DNA of 64,000 nucleotides, taken from assembly GCA_026399575.1 (NCBI GenBank), contig JAPLQS010000059.1, forward strand, positions 25,443 through 89,442. The letters are read 5' to 3'. A program made the translations under genes and the position numbers. Under the pieces are notes generated by a model. The model did not search any database. It was not told the origin of the DNA and was given only the letters and a program-made list of their open reading frames with translations. The DNA is from Nitrosospira sp. GTDB lineage: Bacteria > Pseudomonadota > Gammaproteobacteria > Burkholderiales > Nitrosomonadaceae. Shown one piece after another: positions 1-11,664 of this stretch. Within the stretch, counting starts at the first letter, position 1; every line of letters starts with the position of its first letter.

Positions 1-230
1 GACAGATCGAAAATAAAACCGGGGTCGGCCAGATATGCCTGCAACTGCTGACAGACTTCCCTGGCCAGCGAATTCTGCGGTACCAGCGAGGGGGTATCGA
101 GAGGCAGATACTCGATATCGGTCAACCAGTCTTCTTCGGTGCGAATGCCGAGCAGCGCGAACGGCGTGGCAAGTTTCGCCTGGTAATCATTTGCTGGCCT
201 GGCTTTCAAAATGGTTTTGGCTGTAGTCAT
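1..230 (-). CDS. ogt: Methylated-DNA--protein-cysteine methyltransferase, N-terminal part (runs off window)
   Basis: Only the first 76 codons are inside the window; the reading frame is open to the edge. The translation begins MTTAKTILKARP and contains AKLATPFALLGIRTEEDWLT, then LPLDTPSLVPQNSLA and a helix LQAYLADPGFIFDL. This matches from memory the N-terminal domain of betaproteobacterial Ogt-type O6-alkylguanine-DNA alkyltransferases, which move alkyl groups from guanine to an active-site cysteine. The catalytic PCHR segment would be outside the window, so activity cannot be judged. It is divergent from pepA, with about 160 bp between the two starts. Confidence 0.7.
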   Translation of the reverse strand, partial: MTTAKTILKARPANDYQAKLATPFALLGIRTEEDWLTDIEYLPLDTPSLVPQNSLAREVCQQLQAYLADPGFIFDL

Positions 231-301
231 GCTGACGCTGATCAATATCCTCGATATATCCAGGGAAGCGCTGTTGCTGATCGGATTATTTTTTGTCGAC
301 T

Positions 302-331
302 TTGACTTTGTGCGAACAGTCCGGCGATAAT
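302..331 (+). promoter_or_regulatory. Probable sigma-70 promoter of pepA
   Basis: TTGACT at 302-307 and GATAAT at 326-331 are separated by 18 bp. A transcript would begin near 338, leaving a leader of about 50 nt before the GTG start at 389. This supports the GTG start over the in-frame ATG at 293, which lies upstream of the promoter. Confidence 0.5.
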
Positions 332-388
332 CGGTTGTTACCCGGCTTGAGCAATCTGATAGCAACACAACGATTTAAGGAGCAAGAA

Positions 389-1906
389 GTGAAATTTAGC
401 ATAAAAAGTGGGAACCCGGAGAAGCAGCGCAGTGCCTGTGTGGTAGTGGGCGTGTTCGAGCCGCGCAAACTGACCGAAGCGGCGGAAGCCATGGATAAAA
501 TCGCCAAGGGATATATCAGCGGCATCCTGCGCCACGGCGACATGGAAGGTAAGGCAGGTTCGACCCTGCTGCTGCACAATGTGCCGCATGCACTGTGCGA
601 GCGGATATTGCTGGTGGGGCTGGGCAAAGAACGGGAATTTCATGACAAGGAATATCGCGATGCAGTGCGTGCCGCTTTCAAGGCGCTGCAGGAAACCGGT
701 GCGGCGGATGCCACCCTGTATCTGGCTGAAATTCCGCTGAAAAAACGCGACGCTGCGTGGAAAATTTCCCAGACCGCGATTGTGGCGCTGGAAAGCACCT
801 ACCGTTCCGATCGCCTCAAAAGCAAACCTGGGGAAAGCAAGCCACATTTGCGCAAGATCACGCTGGGCATGACCAGTCCGGCGGAGTCTGCCAGCGGTGA
901 AACAGCCCTGCAACAAGGACTCGCCATCGCCCACGGCATGAATCTGGCCAAGGATCTGGGCAACCTTCCACCCAACATCTGCACTCCCACCTATCTGGCG
1001 CAACAAGCCATGAACCTGGCCAAGACCTATAAACTCAAGGCCACCATTCTTGAGCAGAAGGATATGGAAAAGCTGGGCATGGGCTCGCTGCTGTCGGTCG
1101 CGCGCGGCAGTCGTCAGCCTGCCAAACTGATTGCGCTGGAATACTATGGCCGGGGAAAAACGGAAAAACCCATCGTGCTGGTGGGCAAAGGCGTCACCTT
1201 TGATACCGGTGGCATTTCTTTGAAGCCCGCAGCGGAAATGGATGAAATGAAATACGACATGTGCGGAGCTGCCAGTGTGCTGGGCACTCTCGCAGCGATT
1301 GCACAAATGCGGCTGCCGATCAACGTGGTTGGCATCATCCCCACCACTGAGAACATGCCGGACGGCAACGCCACCAAACCCGGTGACGTCGTCACCAGCA
1401 TGTCCGGGCAGACCATCGAAATTCTCAACACTGATGCTGAAGGGCGGCTGATCCTGTGCGATGCGCTGACTTATGCAGAACGCTATGAGCCGGAAGCGGT
1501 GATCGATATCGCCACCCTCACCGGCGCCTGTGTCATCGCGCTGGGACATGTGGCGTCCGGTCTGCTCAGCAATGATGACGAACTCGCGCAGGAGCTGCTG
1601 CAGGCCTCAGAGCAAGCCGTAGATCGTGCCTGGCATCTGCCGCTGTGGGACGATTACCAGGAACAACTGAAAAGCAATTTTGCCGATATGGCCAACATCG
1701 GTGGACGCGCTGCGGGGACCATCACTGCCGCCTGTTTCCTGTCACGCTTCACCAAAAAGTATCGTTGGGCACACCTGGACATTGCCGGCACTGCGTGGAA
1801 ATCCGGCAAGGACAAGGGTGCAACCGGCCGGCCGGTGCCGCTGCTGACGCAGTTTCTGATCAGTCGCGCGGCGCAATCGGTCAAAAAGGCGAAAGAAGCT
1901 TCATGA
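389..1906 (+). CDS. pepA: Leucyl aminopeptidase (M17 family, PepA)
   Basis: A 505-residue cytosolic aminopeptidase that removes N-terminal residues, typically as a hexamer with two metal ions per subunit. The M17 signature NTDAEGRL lies near residue 347, and [16 protein letters not shown] with the downstream MKYDMCGAA segment carries the metal-binding and catalytic lysine region. Length agrees with the family (about 500). I chose the GTG at 389 because an AAGGAG-like ribosome site sits just upstream and the protein then begins MKFSIK as in relatives; an in-frame ATG at 293 would add 32 unrelated residues. holC follows after 7 bp, so the two are probably co-transcribed. Confidence 0.95.
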   Translation: MKFSIKSGNPEKQRSACVVVGVFEPRKLTEAAEAMDKIAKGYISGILRHGDMEGKAGSTLLLHNVPHALCERILLVGLGKEREFHDKEYRDAVRAAFKALQETGAADATLYLAEIPLKKRDAAWKISQTAIVALESTYRSDRLKSKPGESKPHLRKITLGMTSPAESASGETALQQGLAIAHGMNLAKDLGNLPPNICTPTYLAQQAMNLAKTYKLKATILEQKDMEKLGMGSLLSVARGSRQPAKLIALEYYGRGKTEKPIVLVGKGVTFDTGGISLKPAAEMDEMKYDMCGAASVLGTLAAIAQMRLPINVVGIIPTTENMPDGNATKPGDVVTSMSGQTIEILNTDAEGRLILCDALTYAERYEPEAVIDIATLTGACVIALGHVASGLLSNDDELAQELLQASEQAVDRAWHLPLWDDYQEQLKSNFADMANIGGRAAGTITAACFLSRFTKKYRWAHLDIAGTAWKSGKDKGATGRPVPLLTQFLISRAAQSVKKAKEAS

Positions 1907-1913
1907 CGTCAAT

Positions 1914-2336
1914 ATGACCCAGATCGACTTCTATTCCGACACCGACGACAAGCTGCACACCGCTTGCCGTTTGAGTGCCAAAGCGGTGCAGCAAGGTCGC
2001 AAAGTGATGATCTATACGCCTGATAGCACTATCGTCGAGCGCCTCGACAAGCTGCTGTGGACATTCTCTCCCATCGGCTTCATTCCCCACTGCCATACTG
2101 ACGACAAACTGGCTGACGTAACCCCGGTGATATTAGGCCATCAGGCCGAGCAGCTCCCGCACGATGATGTGCTGCTCAATCTGCACATCGAATACCCGCC
2201 TTTCTTCAGCCGCTTCCAGCGCTTGATCGAGATCACTGGAACTACGCCGGAAGACATGCAGGCAGCACGCAAGCGCTACCGTTTCTACCATGACCGGGGA
2301 TATGAAATTCGCCATCACAAGCTTGGGGGCGCATAG
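1914..2336 (+). CDS. holC: DNA polymerase III chi subunit
   Basis: This 140-residue protein begins MTQIDFYSDTDDKLHTACRL and has the family pattern of a short alpha/beta protein: RKVMIYTPD, then LWTFSPIGFIPHC and LLNLHIEYPPFFSRFQRL. Chi is a clamp-loader accessory that binds single-stranded DNA-binding protein and psi at the replication fork. It lies 7 bp after pepA and 45 bp before the valS reading frame, the usual pepA-holC-valS order of beta- and gammaproteobacteria. Confidence 0.93.
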   Translation: MTQIDFYSDTDDKLHTACRLSAKAVQQGRKVMIYTPDSTIVERLDKLLWTFSPIGFIPHCHTDDKLADVTPVILGHQAEQLPHDDVLLNLHIEYPPFFSRFQRLIEITGTTPEDMQAARKRYRFYHDRGYEIRHHKLGGA

Positions 2337-2381
2337 CATCGAACAGTCGCATCCACCGTTCTCCGATCACTTTTCTCCGCC

Positions 2382-5300
2382 ATGACAGACGACAACGAAA
2401 TTCCACCAGAACCCGATCATGATGAAGTTCTGGACAAGCTCGATGCGTTGCTGAGCAAACACCAGGGCAAGCCCGCGGTAGTGACTGAGCCGGCAGTGGA
2501 GGACAAGGTGATAGCTGTTCCGGTTCTCACCCAGGTCTTCGACGCCATGCTGGAGCAAACCATATCTCCAGTAACCGGTGACATCCCGACCCTCACGGAA
2601 GTAGTATTTCTCCCTACAGCATCCCAACCCGAGACCACACCACCGCTACGACAGATTGTGGATGCTGCGCTGAAGGAAACGGGGATAGAGCTGGATAACA
2701 CGGCACAAGCAGCGCTGGTTCAGGCGCTGGAACGTCATTTACAAGAATCCATGGTTGCACCCGACTCGAATCGTGCTGAAAACTATAATTCCGGCACAGA
2801 CGCTGACTTCTCGCAGAGTGTATCTCAACCAGCCGTGACGCCGGCACCTGCGCCTTCCTCTATAATGACTGACTTTCCAGCACCAGCAGATTCAAACCCG
2901 ATCTCCATGGACCTCGCAAAAAGTTTTGATCCTCAACCTATCGAAAACCACTGGTATTCCATCTGGGACTCCGCCGGTTATTTCAAACCCATAGCGGCTG
3001 AAGGGATTGCTGCACCAGCGCCCGCCTACTGCATCATGCTGCCGCCGCCCAACGTTACCGGCACACTGCACATGGGGCATGCGTTCCAGCATACGCTGAT
3101 GGACGCGCTCTCGCGCTACCACCGCATGCTCGGCGACAACACTTTATGGCAAGCGGGAACCGACCACGCCGGCATCGCCACCCAGATCGTGGTGGAGCGA
3201 CAACTGGATCAGCAGAACATCAACCGCCGTGACCTGGGACGCGAGGAATTCCTCAAGCGCGTGTGGCAGTGGAAAGAGGAATCCGGCTCCACCATCACCC
3301 GCCAGATGCGGCGACTGGGTGCTTCCTGCGACTGGTCACGCGAGCGTTTCACCATGGACGAAGGCCTGTCCCGCGCCGTCACCGAAGTGTTCGTACGGCT
3401 TTATCGCGAAGGAGCGATCTACCGCGGCAAGCGGTTGGTGAACTGGGATCCGGTGCTGCAAACTGCGGTATCCGATCTGGAAGTGGCATCAACCGAAGAA
3501 GACGGCTCTCTCTGGCATATCCGCTACCCGCTGGCCGAACCGGATCTGCAAAATGGCTTGACCTGTCTTGTCGTTGCCACCACCCGCCCCGAAACCATGC
3601 TGGGGGATATGGCGGTTGCCGTGCATCCGGATGACCTGCGCTACCGCCACCTGATCGGTCGCGCTGTGCGCCTGCCGTTATCGGCCAGCACCCCTGCGGC
3701 CTGGCACAGCATTCCGATCATCGCCGACACCTATGTGGACCCGAAATTCGGCACCGGCTGCGTGAAAATCACCCCGGCACACGATTTCAACGACTACCAG
3801 ATGGGCCTGCGGCACAAGCTGGTTCCACTCAATATTCTCACGCTGGATGGGAAGATAAATGATCACGCACCGGTTGAGTATCAAGGCATGGATCGGTTTG
3901 CGGCGCGCACCAAAATCATCACCGACCTCGGCGCACTGGAGTTGCTGGCTGAGATCAAGCCACACAAACTGATGGTGCCGCGCGGTGACCGCACTCATGC
4001 AGTGATCGAACCGATGCTCACTGACCAGTGGTACGTGGCGATGGAGGGTCTGGCCAAACGCGGACTGGAAGTGGTGGCGAGCGGCGAGGTGAAATTCGTC
4101 CCGGAAAACTGGAGTCACGTTTATAACCAGTGGCTGGAAAACATCCAGGACTGGTGCATCTCGCGCCAATTATGGTGGGGGCACCGCATCCCGGCATGGT
4201 ATGACGAGAGTGGCAGAATTTACGTTGCCCACAGCCTGGAGGAAGCACAACAGCAAGCTGGCGAGCGCAAGCTCATGCAGGATGAAGACGTACTCGATAC
4301 CTGGTTTTCTTCCGCATTGTGGCCGTTCTCGACGCTGGGCTGGCCGGAAGAGACGCCGGAACTCAAGACTTTCCTGCCGACCTCGGTGCTGGTTACTGGC
4401 TTCGACATCATCTTCTTCTGGGTGGCGCGCATGGTGATGATGTCGCTGCATTTCACCGGCAAAGTGCCTTTCCGCGAAGTCTATGTGACCGGCCTGATCC
4501 GCGATTCGGAAGGCCACAAGATGAGCAAGTCTAAAGGCAACGTGCTGGACCCGCTGGATCTCATCGATGGCATCGCGCTGCCGGATCTGATCGCCAAGCG
4601 CACCACCGGATTGATGAATCCCGCGCAAGCCGAGTCGATCGAAAAAATCACCCGCAAGCATTTCCCAGAAGGCATTCCCGCATTCGGCACTGATGCATTG
4701 CGCTTCACTTTCGCCAGCCTCGCCTCGCATGGCCGCGACATCAAATTCGATATGCAGCGCTGTGAAGGCTACCGCAATTTCTGCAACAAGCTGTGGAATG
4801 CCACACGCTATGTACTGATGAATTGCGAAGGCAAAGATACGGCTCTGGATGCGAGTTCGGCCAGTGAACTGCCGCTGGAGCTCTCCGATGCCGACCGCTG
4901 GATCATCGGCCGCTTGCAGCAGGCGGAAAGTGCGGTGGCGCAGGCATTTCACGATTACCGCTTCGATACCGCAGCACGCGAAATCTATGAATTCGTCTGG
5001 GACGAATATTGCGACTGGTACCTGGAACTTGCCAAGGTACAACTGACCGGCAGCAGCGACGCCGTGCAGCGCGCCACCCGCCACACCCTGGTACGGGTGC
5101 TGGAAACCACGCTGCGGCTGGCCCATCCCATCATTCCGTTCATCACCGAAGAGTTGTGGCAAAAAATTGCGCCGCTGGCGGGCAAGCAAGGTGCAAGCAT
5201 CATGCTCCAGCCCTACCCCCATGCCGATGCAGCGCGCATTGACGAGAATGCCAGCCAGCGTATCGCCGCACTCAAGGAAATAATCAACGCCTGCCGTACC

Positions 5301-5705
5301 CTGCGCAGCGAAATGAACCTGTCGCCAGCGGCAAGAGTCCCGCTGCTGGTGGCGGGAGATCAGCAGATACTGACTGACTTCTCTCCTTACTTAATGGCGC
5401 TGGCCAAATTATCCGGGGTGGAAATCATGCAGGATAAACTGCCCGATGCCGATGCGCCGGTAGCGATCGTTGGCGAATTCAGATTGATGCTGAAAATCGA
5501 GGTGGATGTGGTCGCTGAACGCGAGCGTCTGGCCAAGGAAATTGCCCGCATCGGAAACGAAATGACCAAGGCCGAAATCAAGCTTGCCAATCCCAGCTTC
5601 GTCGAACGCGCCCCGGCCAAGGTAGTGGAGCAGGAAAAAGAACGTCTCGCCAATTTTGCCGCGACGCTGGAGAAGCTGCAGGAACAGTTGCGGAAACTGG
5701 GTTGA
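2382..5705 (+). CDS. valS: Valyl-tRNA synthetase with unusual in-frame N-terminal extension
   Basis: A class I synthetase that charges tRNA-Val. The conventional protein starts at the ATG at 2907 ([13 protein letters not shown]; 932 residues). From there HMGH (HIGH box) is near residue 55, KMSKSKGN near residue 538, and a coiled-coil arm with heptads of E/K/R closes the protein. The frame is open without a stop from an ATG at 2382, adding about 175 residues rich in Pro, Thr and Glu, with two related motifs VPVLTQVF and IPTLTEVV. These resemble short hypothetical proteins (DUF2486-like, from memory) near valS in other betaproteobacteria. Internal ATGs at 2865 and 2907 are alternative starts, and two TATAAT hexamers (2784-2789, 2861-2866) could be internal promoters. 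Synthetase identity is sure; the true start is not. Confidence 0.92.
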   Translation: MTDDNEIPPEPDHDEVLDKLDALLSKHQGKPAVVTEPAVEDKVIAVPVLTQVFDAMLEQTISPVTGDIPTLTEVVFLPTASQPETTPPLRQIVDAALKETGIELDNTAQAALVQALERHLQESMVAPDSNRAENYNSGTDADFSQSVSQPAVTPAPAPSSIMTDFPAPADSNPISMDLAKSFDPQPIENHWYSIWDSAGYFKPIAAEGIAAPAPAYCIMLPPPNVTGTLHMGHAFQHTLMDALSRYHRMLGDNTLWQAGTDHAGIATQIVVERQLDQQNINRRDLGREEFLKRVWQWKEESGSTITRQMRRLGASCDWSRERFTMDEGLSRAVTEVFVRLYREGAIYRGKRLVNWDPVLQTAVSDLEVASTEEDGSLWHIRYPLAEPDLQNGLTCLVVATTRPETMLGDMAVAVHPDDLRYRHLIGRAVRLPLSASTPAAWHSIPIIADTYVDPKFGTGCVKITPAHDFNDYQMGLRHKLVPLNILTLDGKINDHAPVEYQGMDRFAARTKIITDLGALELLAEIKPHKLMVPRGDRTHAVIEPMLTDQWYVAMEGLAKRGLEVVASGEVKFVPENWSHVYNQWLENIQDWCISRQLWWGHRIPAWYDESGRIYVAHSLEEAQQQAGERKLMQDEDVLDTWFSSALWPFSTLGWPEETPELKTFLPTSVLVTGFDIIFFWVARMVMMSLHFTGKVPFREVYVTGLIRDSEGHKMSKSKGNVLDPLDLIDGIALPDLIAKRTTGLMNPAQAESIEKITRKHFPEGIPAFGTDALRFTFASLASHGRDIKFDMQRCEGYRNFCNKLWNATRYVLMNCEGKDTALDASSASELPLELSDADRWIIGRLQQAESAVAQAFHDYRFDTAAREIYEFVWDEYCDWYLELAKVQLTGSSDAVQRATRHTLVRVLETTLRLAHPIIPFITEELWQKIAPLAGKQGASIMLQPYPHADAARIDENASQRIAALKEIINACRTLRSEMNLSPAARVPLLVAGDQQILTDFSPYLMALAKLSGVEIMQDKLPDADAPVAIVGEFRLMLKIEVDVVAERERLAKEIARIGNEMTKAEIKLANPSFVERAPAKVVEQEKERLANFAATLEKLQEQLRKLG

Positions 5706-5926
5706 GCAGCTCTTTAAGTTGCGATGGCCTATTCCCGACATAATTGAGACCTTCGGTGCTATGCACATTTGAATAACTGCTAATCTGGAACTGAGAAATT
5801 TCAATGAAAGCGGGCAAAGTTCAGAACTAGACATACTGGACGTGCAATCGTCTGATCATCGTTCCGCTGGCATAAATAGCCAATTTTCAACCGGCGGCAA
5901 TATCCGCCCGTTCCGCACAGGGTAAA

Positions 5927-7258
5927 ATGCCCTTGATGAACCAGCCAACCCGTAACCCAAATCCGACGTTGCCACCTGACGACCCGCAACGTGAAGTGCT
6001 GCACAACGAGGTGCACGCTCGTCCGGCGGCACGCATTCGCCTGCCGGCGCTTGTAGTTTTCATTGCCGTGCTAAATGATGGCGTCAGCCGTGAAGCGGAA
6101 TGCCAACACTTGAATCGCCTGCCTGGACAGGGAAAGTTAACGCCTACCGATCTGCAAGAGAACTTCCTGCGTCTGCGTTTCGCGGATCACACGCTGAAGT
6201 GGGAACGCCATAGCGAATTTACCCGTTACTCGCTAGTGCAGGCACTCCCACCACATGCATCGCTGGATGCAACCAATCCTGAACTGCTCTCTTCATTATC
6301 ACTGGATGCCGCCTGGCTACGAGCCATTCCTGGCCGAACTGTAGCAGCCATCAAGCTCGTGATGCTGGCCGAGAACTTGGCGAATCCGGAAATCTTGCTG
6401 GATCGTGCGCACCACTGGTTCGGCGACCATGCTGTGGTGGCATCAATGATGGGGCATGGCCATTCGATCGTTGTCACTGACTTCCGCTTGCGGGACAGCG
6501 GTTTTGAACGCATGTTGGTGCTGGCCCCAGCTGATACTAGCGAGACCCGCGCAGGACGGATCTCGTCACGGCTCCTGGAGTTGGAAACATATCGCCTGAT
6601 GGCATTGCGTGGTCTGCCGGTTGCCAAAGCACTTGGACCGATGCTGACCGAATCCGAGGCCGTGCTGTCAACCATCACCGCACGCCTTGAAGGTAAACAC
6701 GATAGCGACCAAGATCTGCTGGACACACTGGTAGCGTTAGCGGCGCGGGTGGAGCGGGTGACTGCCGAACACATGTATCGCTTTTCTGCCACGCAGGCTT
6801 ACGATGCGCTGGTACTCCAACGCATCGCTGAGCTGCGCGAAAAACCTATCCCCGGCACGCAAACAGTAGGCGAGTTCATGCAGCGCCGGTTGTCTCCGGC
6901 TATCGCCACGGTGGCGGCCACAGCGCAGCGGCTAGCATCGCTGTCGCAGCGCATCGAACGCGCCGGCGGGCTGCTACGCACGCGCGTGGACATCGCCACA
7001 GAGGCGCAGAACCAACAGTTGCTGGCTAAGCTGACACGTGGGCAGGAACTGCAGCTACGCCTGCAGAAAACGGTGGAAGGGCTTTCGATCGCGGCGATCT
7101 CGTACTACGTGATCAGCCTTGTGCTTTACGCGGGGAAGGCGGCTAATGCAGCAGGATTACCGATCAACCCGGAAATTGCTGCGGGTGCGATGATCCCGGT
7201 GGTATTGTGGGGCGTGGCGTGGTTGACGCGGCGGATTCAGAGACGCTTTCAAGCCTGA
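5927..7258 (+). CDS. DUF3422 family membrane protein
   Basis: A 443-residue protein of unknown function. After a Pro-rich start comes REVLHNEVHARPAARIRLPA, the hallmark opening of DUF3422 proteins; the middle is soluble and helical, with EAQNQQLLAKLTRGQELQLR as a probable coiled coil. Two hydrophobic segments near residues 385-400 and 412-430 are separated by a short loop, ending in basic TRRIQRRFQA, so the bulk probably faces the cytoplasm. The start at 5927 follows an AGGG; the ATG at 5936 is equally possible. It stands alone, convergent with the operon to its right. Confidence 0.8.
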   Translation: MPLMNQPTRNPNPTLPPDDPQREVLHNEVHARPAARIRLPALVVFIAVLNDGVSREAECQHLNRLPGQGKLTPTDLQENFLRLRFADHTLKWERHSEFTRYSLVQALPPHASLDATNPELLSSLSLDAAWLRAIPGRTVAAIKLVMLAENLANPEILLDRAHHWFGDHAVVASMMGHGHSIVVTDFRLRDSGFERMLVLAPADTSETRAGRISSRLLELETYRLMALRGLPVAKALGPMLTESEAVLSTITARLEGKHDSDQDLLDTLVALAARVERVTAEHMYRFSATQAYDALVLQRIAELREKPIPGTQTVGEFMQRRLSPAIATVAATAQRLASLSQRIERAGGLLRTRVDIATEAQNQQLLAKLTRGQELQLRLQKTVEGLSIAAISYYVISLVLYAGKAANAAGLPINPEIAAGAMIPVVLWGVAWLTRRIQRRFQA

Positions 7259-7517
7259 GCATGGAGTGTCTCCCAGTCGACTGTCGTGTATGTGTGAAGG
7301 CGGTTTCTGAGCTGAAGTCTGACCGTCTCTTCTTGGCACATTGGTTTTACACCGTTTCCACGGACTCTTAATTAAGAGTGGGTTGATGAATCTTATCACT
7401 GTTTAGTGGCTGCTTTGGAGCAGATGCTCAACCGTCTCTTCCTGGCACCAAGCTGACATTGGTAAAAACCGGAAATGGCCGCTTCAAGCAGTCGCAGCAT
7501 CTGTCTGTCCGTTGAAA
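7259..7517. other. Intergenic region with a palindrome and an 18-bp direct repeat
   Basis: This gap lies between two convergent transcripts. It has a perfect 16-bp palindrome (7364-7379, ACTCTTAATTAAGAGT) and two near-identical 18-mers, ACCGTCTCTTCTTGGCAC at 7322-7339 and the same with one change at 7431-7448. No ORF with a ribosome site was seen. The palindrome could end transcription from either side, but there is no adjacent T run. Confidence 0.4.
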
Positions 7518-8150
7518 TCATTTGTAAGGCACCACTACTTCGGCTTTCAACTGGTAACCGGCCTGCCCCATTTCAGTATCGACCTTGCCGGCATGCATGA
7601 CGCCGCTGACCCACATGGTATCCATCGTGCGCATGCCGGTGATGGGTTTTGATACCGTCACATGAATGATCTGGTTGGACGGCGGTGGCGGCGTATGAAT
7701 GCAGGCCCCGAAATAAGGCACGAATAAAAATTCTCTGACCTTGTCACCCACTTTATCCAGAGGAATCACGAATCCCGGCAGACGAATGCGCGCGCCATTC
7801 AGGGCAGGCTCGATCGGCGCATTGCTCCATGCTTCGCGTATTTTCTCCAGTGCCTCGATCGCGCGCGGATCACCGTCCCTGAGATTGTCGAGCTTCAACC
7901 CTTTCAACGGCGCCATCGGGTCCCAGTTCTTGGGCATCAGGTCATCCCAGGTTATTTCCTTGTAAGTAGTTGCCGAAGTTGTCGAGGGGGTTGCTGCAGG
8001 CGCTGTTTTGCCAGCGTTCTTCGCAGGAGCAGTCGGCAGCCGCTCACCCACACTGTAGTCGCGCGCAATTGCTGCCGGTGCAGTAAAAATCAACAAACCG
8101 GCCAGCAGCAGAGTCTGCTTGAGGCGTGAATGGATGGTCATGTTTTTCAT
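7518..8150 (-). CDS. DUF3299 periplasmic protein of a metal-uptake operon
   Basis: A 210-residue exported protein. The N-terminus MKNMTIHSRLKQTLLLAGLLIFTAPAAIA-RD is a signal peptide. A low-complexity Ala/Pro/Thr linker (about 40-65) leads to the conserved core TWDDLMPKNWDP, RLPGFVIPLD and FLFVPYFGACIHTPPPPSNQ, typical of DUF3299. The Cys and His of GACIHTPPP are plausible metal ligands. Its ATG overlaps the stop of the permease gene in an ATGA (8147-8150), so it is translationally coupled and is the last gene of the operon. The same association occurs in ZrgABCDE-type zinc uptake loci, from which I infer a role in metal import or trafficking. Confidence 0.75.
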   Translation of the reverse strand: MKNMTIHSRLKQTLLLAGLLIFTAPAAIARDYSVGERLPTAPAKNAGKTAPAATPSTTSATTYKEITWDDLMPKNWDPMAPLKGLKLDNLRDGDPRAIEALEKIREAWSNAPIEPALNGARIRLPGFVIPLDKVGDKVREFLFVPYFGACIHTPPPPSNQIIHVTVSKPITGMRTMDTMWVSGVMHAGKVDTEMGQAGYQLKAEVVVPYK

Positions 8151-9409
8151 AATCTCGGTGTCAAGCCATCGGCCAGGGACATGCGATAAGCGCGGTAACC
8201 CGGTATCAGGCTGACCAGGAATCCCGTCGCCATCACCAGCAGCAGCAGTTGCCAGGCTTCAGCCGATAACGTCCATGCTGCCAGAGAGATCCCCAAGTGT
8301 GTTTCCAGCATCGGCGTAACAAATACGCCGAGTGTGATCAGACCCAGCAAGCCGAGCAGCGAACCTGCCACCACCACCATCAGTCCTTCAATCGCCAGCA
8401 GCATGAACACCACGCGCGGGCCGGCGCCTACCGAGCGCAGAACCGCGAGTTCACGCCGACGCTCGCCGAGTCCGGCCAGCACCACAGCCACCAGACCGCT
8501 GAGGCCAACCGCGACCACCAGCGCGGAAATCGCCAGCAGCGATTTCTCGACGATGCTGACGATGGACCACAGCTCATCCAGTGCCACTCCCGGCAGAACT
8601 GCCAGCAACGGCTCGGCCTTGTACTGATTGATATGGCGTTGCATCTGGAACACCCCTGCCCGGCTTTTCAGTCCGATGAAGGCCGCGGTGATTTCCTTGG
8701 GAGCCAGATCGAATTTGCGCACATATTCGGCCGGGATCGATAACCCTGGCATCGGCGCCCCGCCCTGCCAGTCAAGATGAATCGCCTCAATCGCCTCCAG
8801 GCTGATGTGGACGCTGCGATCCACCGCCAGGCCGGTGCGCTTGAGAATACCGCTCACCTTGAACGGCTTGTCGGCGTGCTCGGCCAGGCCGATGCCGCCC
8901 GCGCCATGATTGAGAACAATGCTGTCACCCAGTTGGTAGCCAAGCTGCTCGGCGACATCCGCGCCCACCACTGCATCGAAAATGTCGGCAAACGGTTTGC
9001 CGGAAGAAAACGCCAGCAAGCGGCGATCGGCATACTGGAAATGCTTGAAATAATCAGTTGTGGTGCCAACCACGGCAAAACCGCGATGCGAGTCTCCCAG
9101 TGAAATCGGCACTGCCCATGCCACGGCCGGATGCTCTGCCATCATCTGAAAACTTGACCAGCGGATGTTATGGGTTGCATCCCCCAGGCGGAATACGGCA
9201 TAAAGCATGAGCTGGATCGGGCTGGTGCGCGCACCCACCACCAGATCGGTTCCCGAGACGGATTGCGAAAAACTCTCGCGTGCCTGGGTGCGCAACTGCT
9301 CGACCCCCAGCAGCAGCATGACGGAAAGTGCAATGCTGATCGCCATCAATCCCAGTGTGGCGCGCCGGTTCCAGGCACTGGCGAAGGCGAGGAACAGCAG
9401 CGGCCTCAT
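8147..9409 (-). CDS. ABC transporter permease (FtsX/MacB-like)
   Basis: A 420-residue inner-membrane permease with the MacB/FtsX layout: one N-terminal membrane helix (LGLMAISIALSVMLLLGV), a large periplasmic domain (about 45-280), then three helices near residues 290-415. The FtsX core has GLGERRRELAVLRSVGAGPR, the coupling region for the ATPase. I place the start at 9409 (MRPLLFLAFASAW) because it forms an ATGA overlap with the stop of the upstream ATPase gene; a longer frame begins at 9433. The DUF2796 neighbour suggests zinc, but FtsX-type permeases often act as mechanotransducers rather than channels. Confidence 0.85.
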   Translation of the reverse strand: MRPLLFLAFASAWNRRATLGLMAISIALSVMLLLGVEQLRTQARESFSQSVSGTDLVVGARTSPIQLMLYAVFRLGDATHNIRWSSFQMMAEHPAVAWAVPISLGDSHRGFAVVGTTTDYFKHFQYADRRLLAFSSGKPFADIFDAVVGADVAEQLGYQLGDSIVLNHGAGGIGLAEHADKPFKVSGILKRTGLAVDRSVHISLEAIEAIHLDWQGGAPMPGLSIPAEYVRKFDLAPKEITAAFIGLKSRAGVFQMQRHINQYKAEPLLAVLPGVALDELWSIVSIVEKSLLAISALVVAVGLSGLVAVVLAGLGERRRELAVLRSVGAGPRVVFMLLAIEGLMVVVAGSLLGLLGLITLGVFVTPMLETHLGISLAAWTLSAEAWQLLLLVMATGFLVSLIPGYRAYRMSLADGLTPRL

Positions 9410-10113
9410 GCCGCCTCCGCAGTGACTGCGCACAATTCGCTCAAGTTGACGCTGCGGTTGAAGTGCTGCGCCAGACGCTGGTCATGGCTGACAAAGATCA
9501 GAGTCACATCCTCATCATTGCAGCGTCCCAGCAGCACATCGAGAAATTCTGCCTGCCGGTCTGCATCCAGTGCCGAAGTGGGTTCATCAGCAATGATCAG
9601 CTCGGGATGCCCCATCAAGGCACGAGCCGCCGCTACGCGTTGCTGCTGCCCGACCGACAATGCCGTTACCGGTTGCCGCGCCAAAGTCAGATCCAGCCCC
9701 AGTTGACTGAGCAGCCGGTCGGCGGATTGTTCGAGTGTATCGGCCGCTTCCAGTGCACGCTCCCGCCTGCGCTGCGAGAAGCGGCAGGGCAACAGCACGT
9801 TCTCGCGCACCGACAGATAAGGCACCAGGTTGAACTGCTGGAACAGCAAGCCCACATGATCAACGCGGAAGCGGTCACGCGTGCTCGACGTCAGTGCCGT
9901 CAAGTCGGTATCGAGCACCTGCAATTGCCCATGCTGCGGCGCCAGTACGCCACCCAGCAGGCTCAACAGCGTGCTCTTGCCGCTACCGCTCGCACCCTGC
10001 AAAAAAACGCGTTCGCCACGTTCCACCTGAAACTTCGGAATCGAAAGCCGAAAGCCTTGTCTGCCGGGCCATTGGAAAATCAGGTTCTGAATGTCGATCA
10101 CAAGCTGGCGCAT
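9406..10113 (-). CDS. ABC transporter ATP-binding protein (LolD/MacB class)
   Basis: A 235-residue nucleotide-binding subunit. Walker A is GASGSGKST (about residue 40), the Q loop is GLLFQQFNLVPYL, the signature is ALSVGQQQR and Walker B is LIIADEPTSALD, followed by the H-loop in FVSHD. All catalytic residues are present. The signature carries VGQQQR where SGGQ is canonical, a mild deviation also found in some LolD relatives. It pairs with the permease through a 4-bp stop/start overlap (9406-9409) and lies 9 bp after the DUF2796 gene, so it should power the same complex. Confidence 0.88.
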   Translation of the reverse strand: MRQLVIDIQNLIFQWPGRQGFRLSIPKFQVERGERVFLQGASGSGKSTLLSLLGGVLAPQHGQLQVLDTDLTALTSSTRDRFRVDHVGLLFQQFNLVPYLSVRENVLLPCRFSQRRRERALEAADTLEQSADRLLSQLGLDLTLARQPVTALSVGQQQRVAAARALMGHPELIIADEPTSALDADRQAEFLDVLLGRCNDEDVTLIFVSHDQRLAQHFNRSVNLSELCAVTAEAA

Positions 10114-10122
10114 GCCAGAATC

Positions 10123-11541
<1,419 letters not shown>

Positions 11542-11664
11542 TTGCAATCAGAGGTACAGGTAGATTTTTCGTAACCGGATTTCGATTCGGAAATGGATCA
11601 ATACAATGCCGGCATTTATGTCGGCAAGACTGCCAAAGATTTGGATAAATCAGGAGAAAACATT

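Noticed and set aside
338..1549. 403-codon antisense frame opposite pepA
   Set aside because: It lies fully inside pepA, has a His/Gln/Arg-rich composition typical of reverse-frame shadows and no ribosome site.
4170..5222. 350-codon frame opposite valS
   Set aside because: Antisense to valS motifs, no independent start signal.
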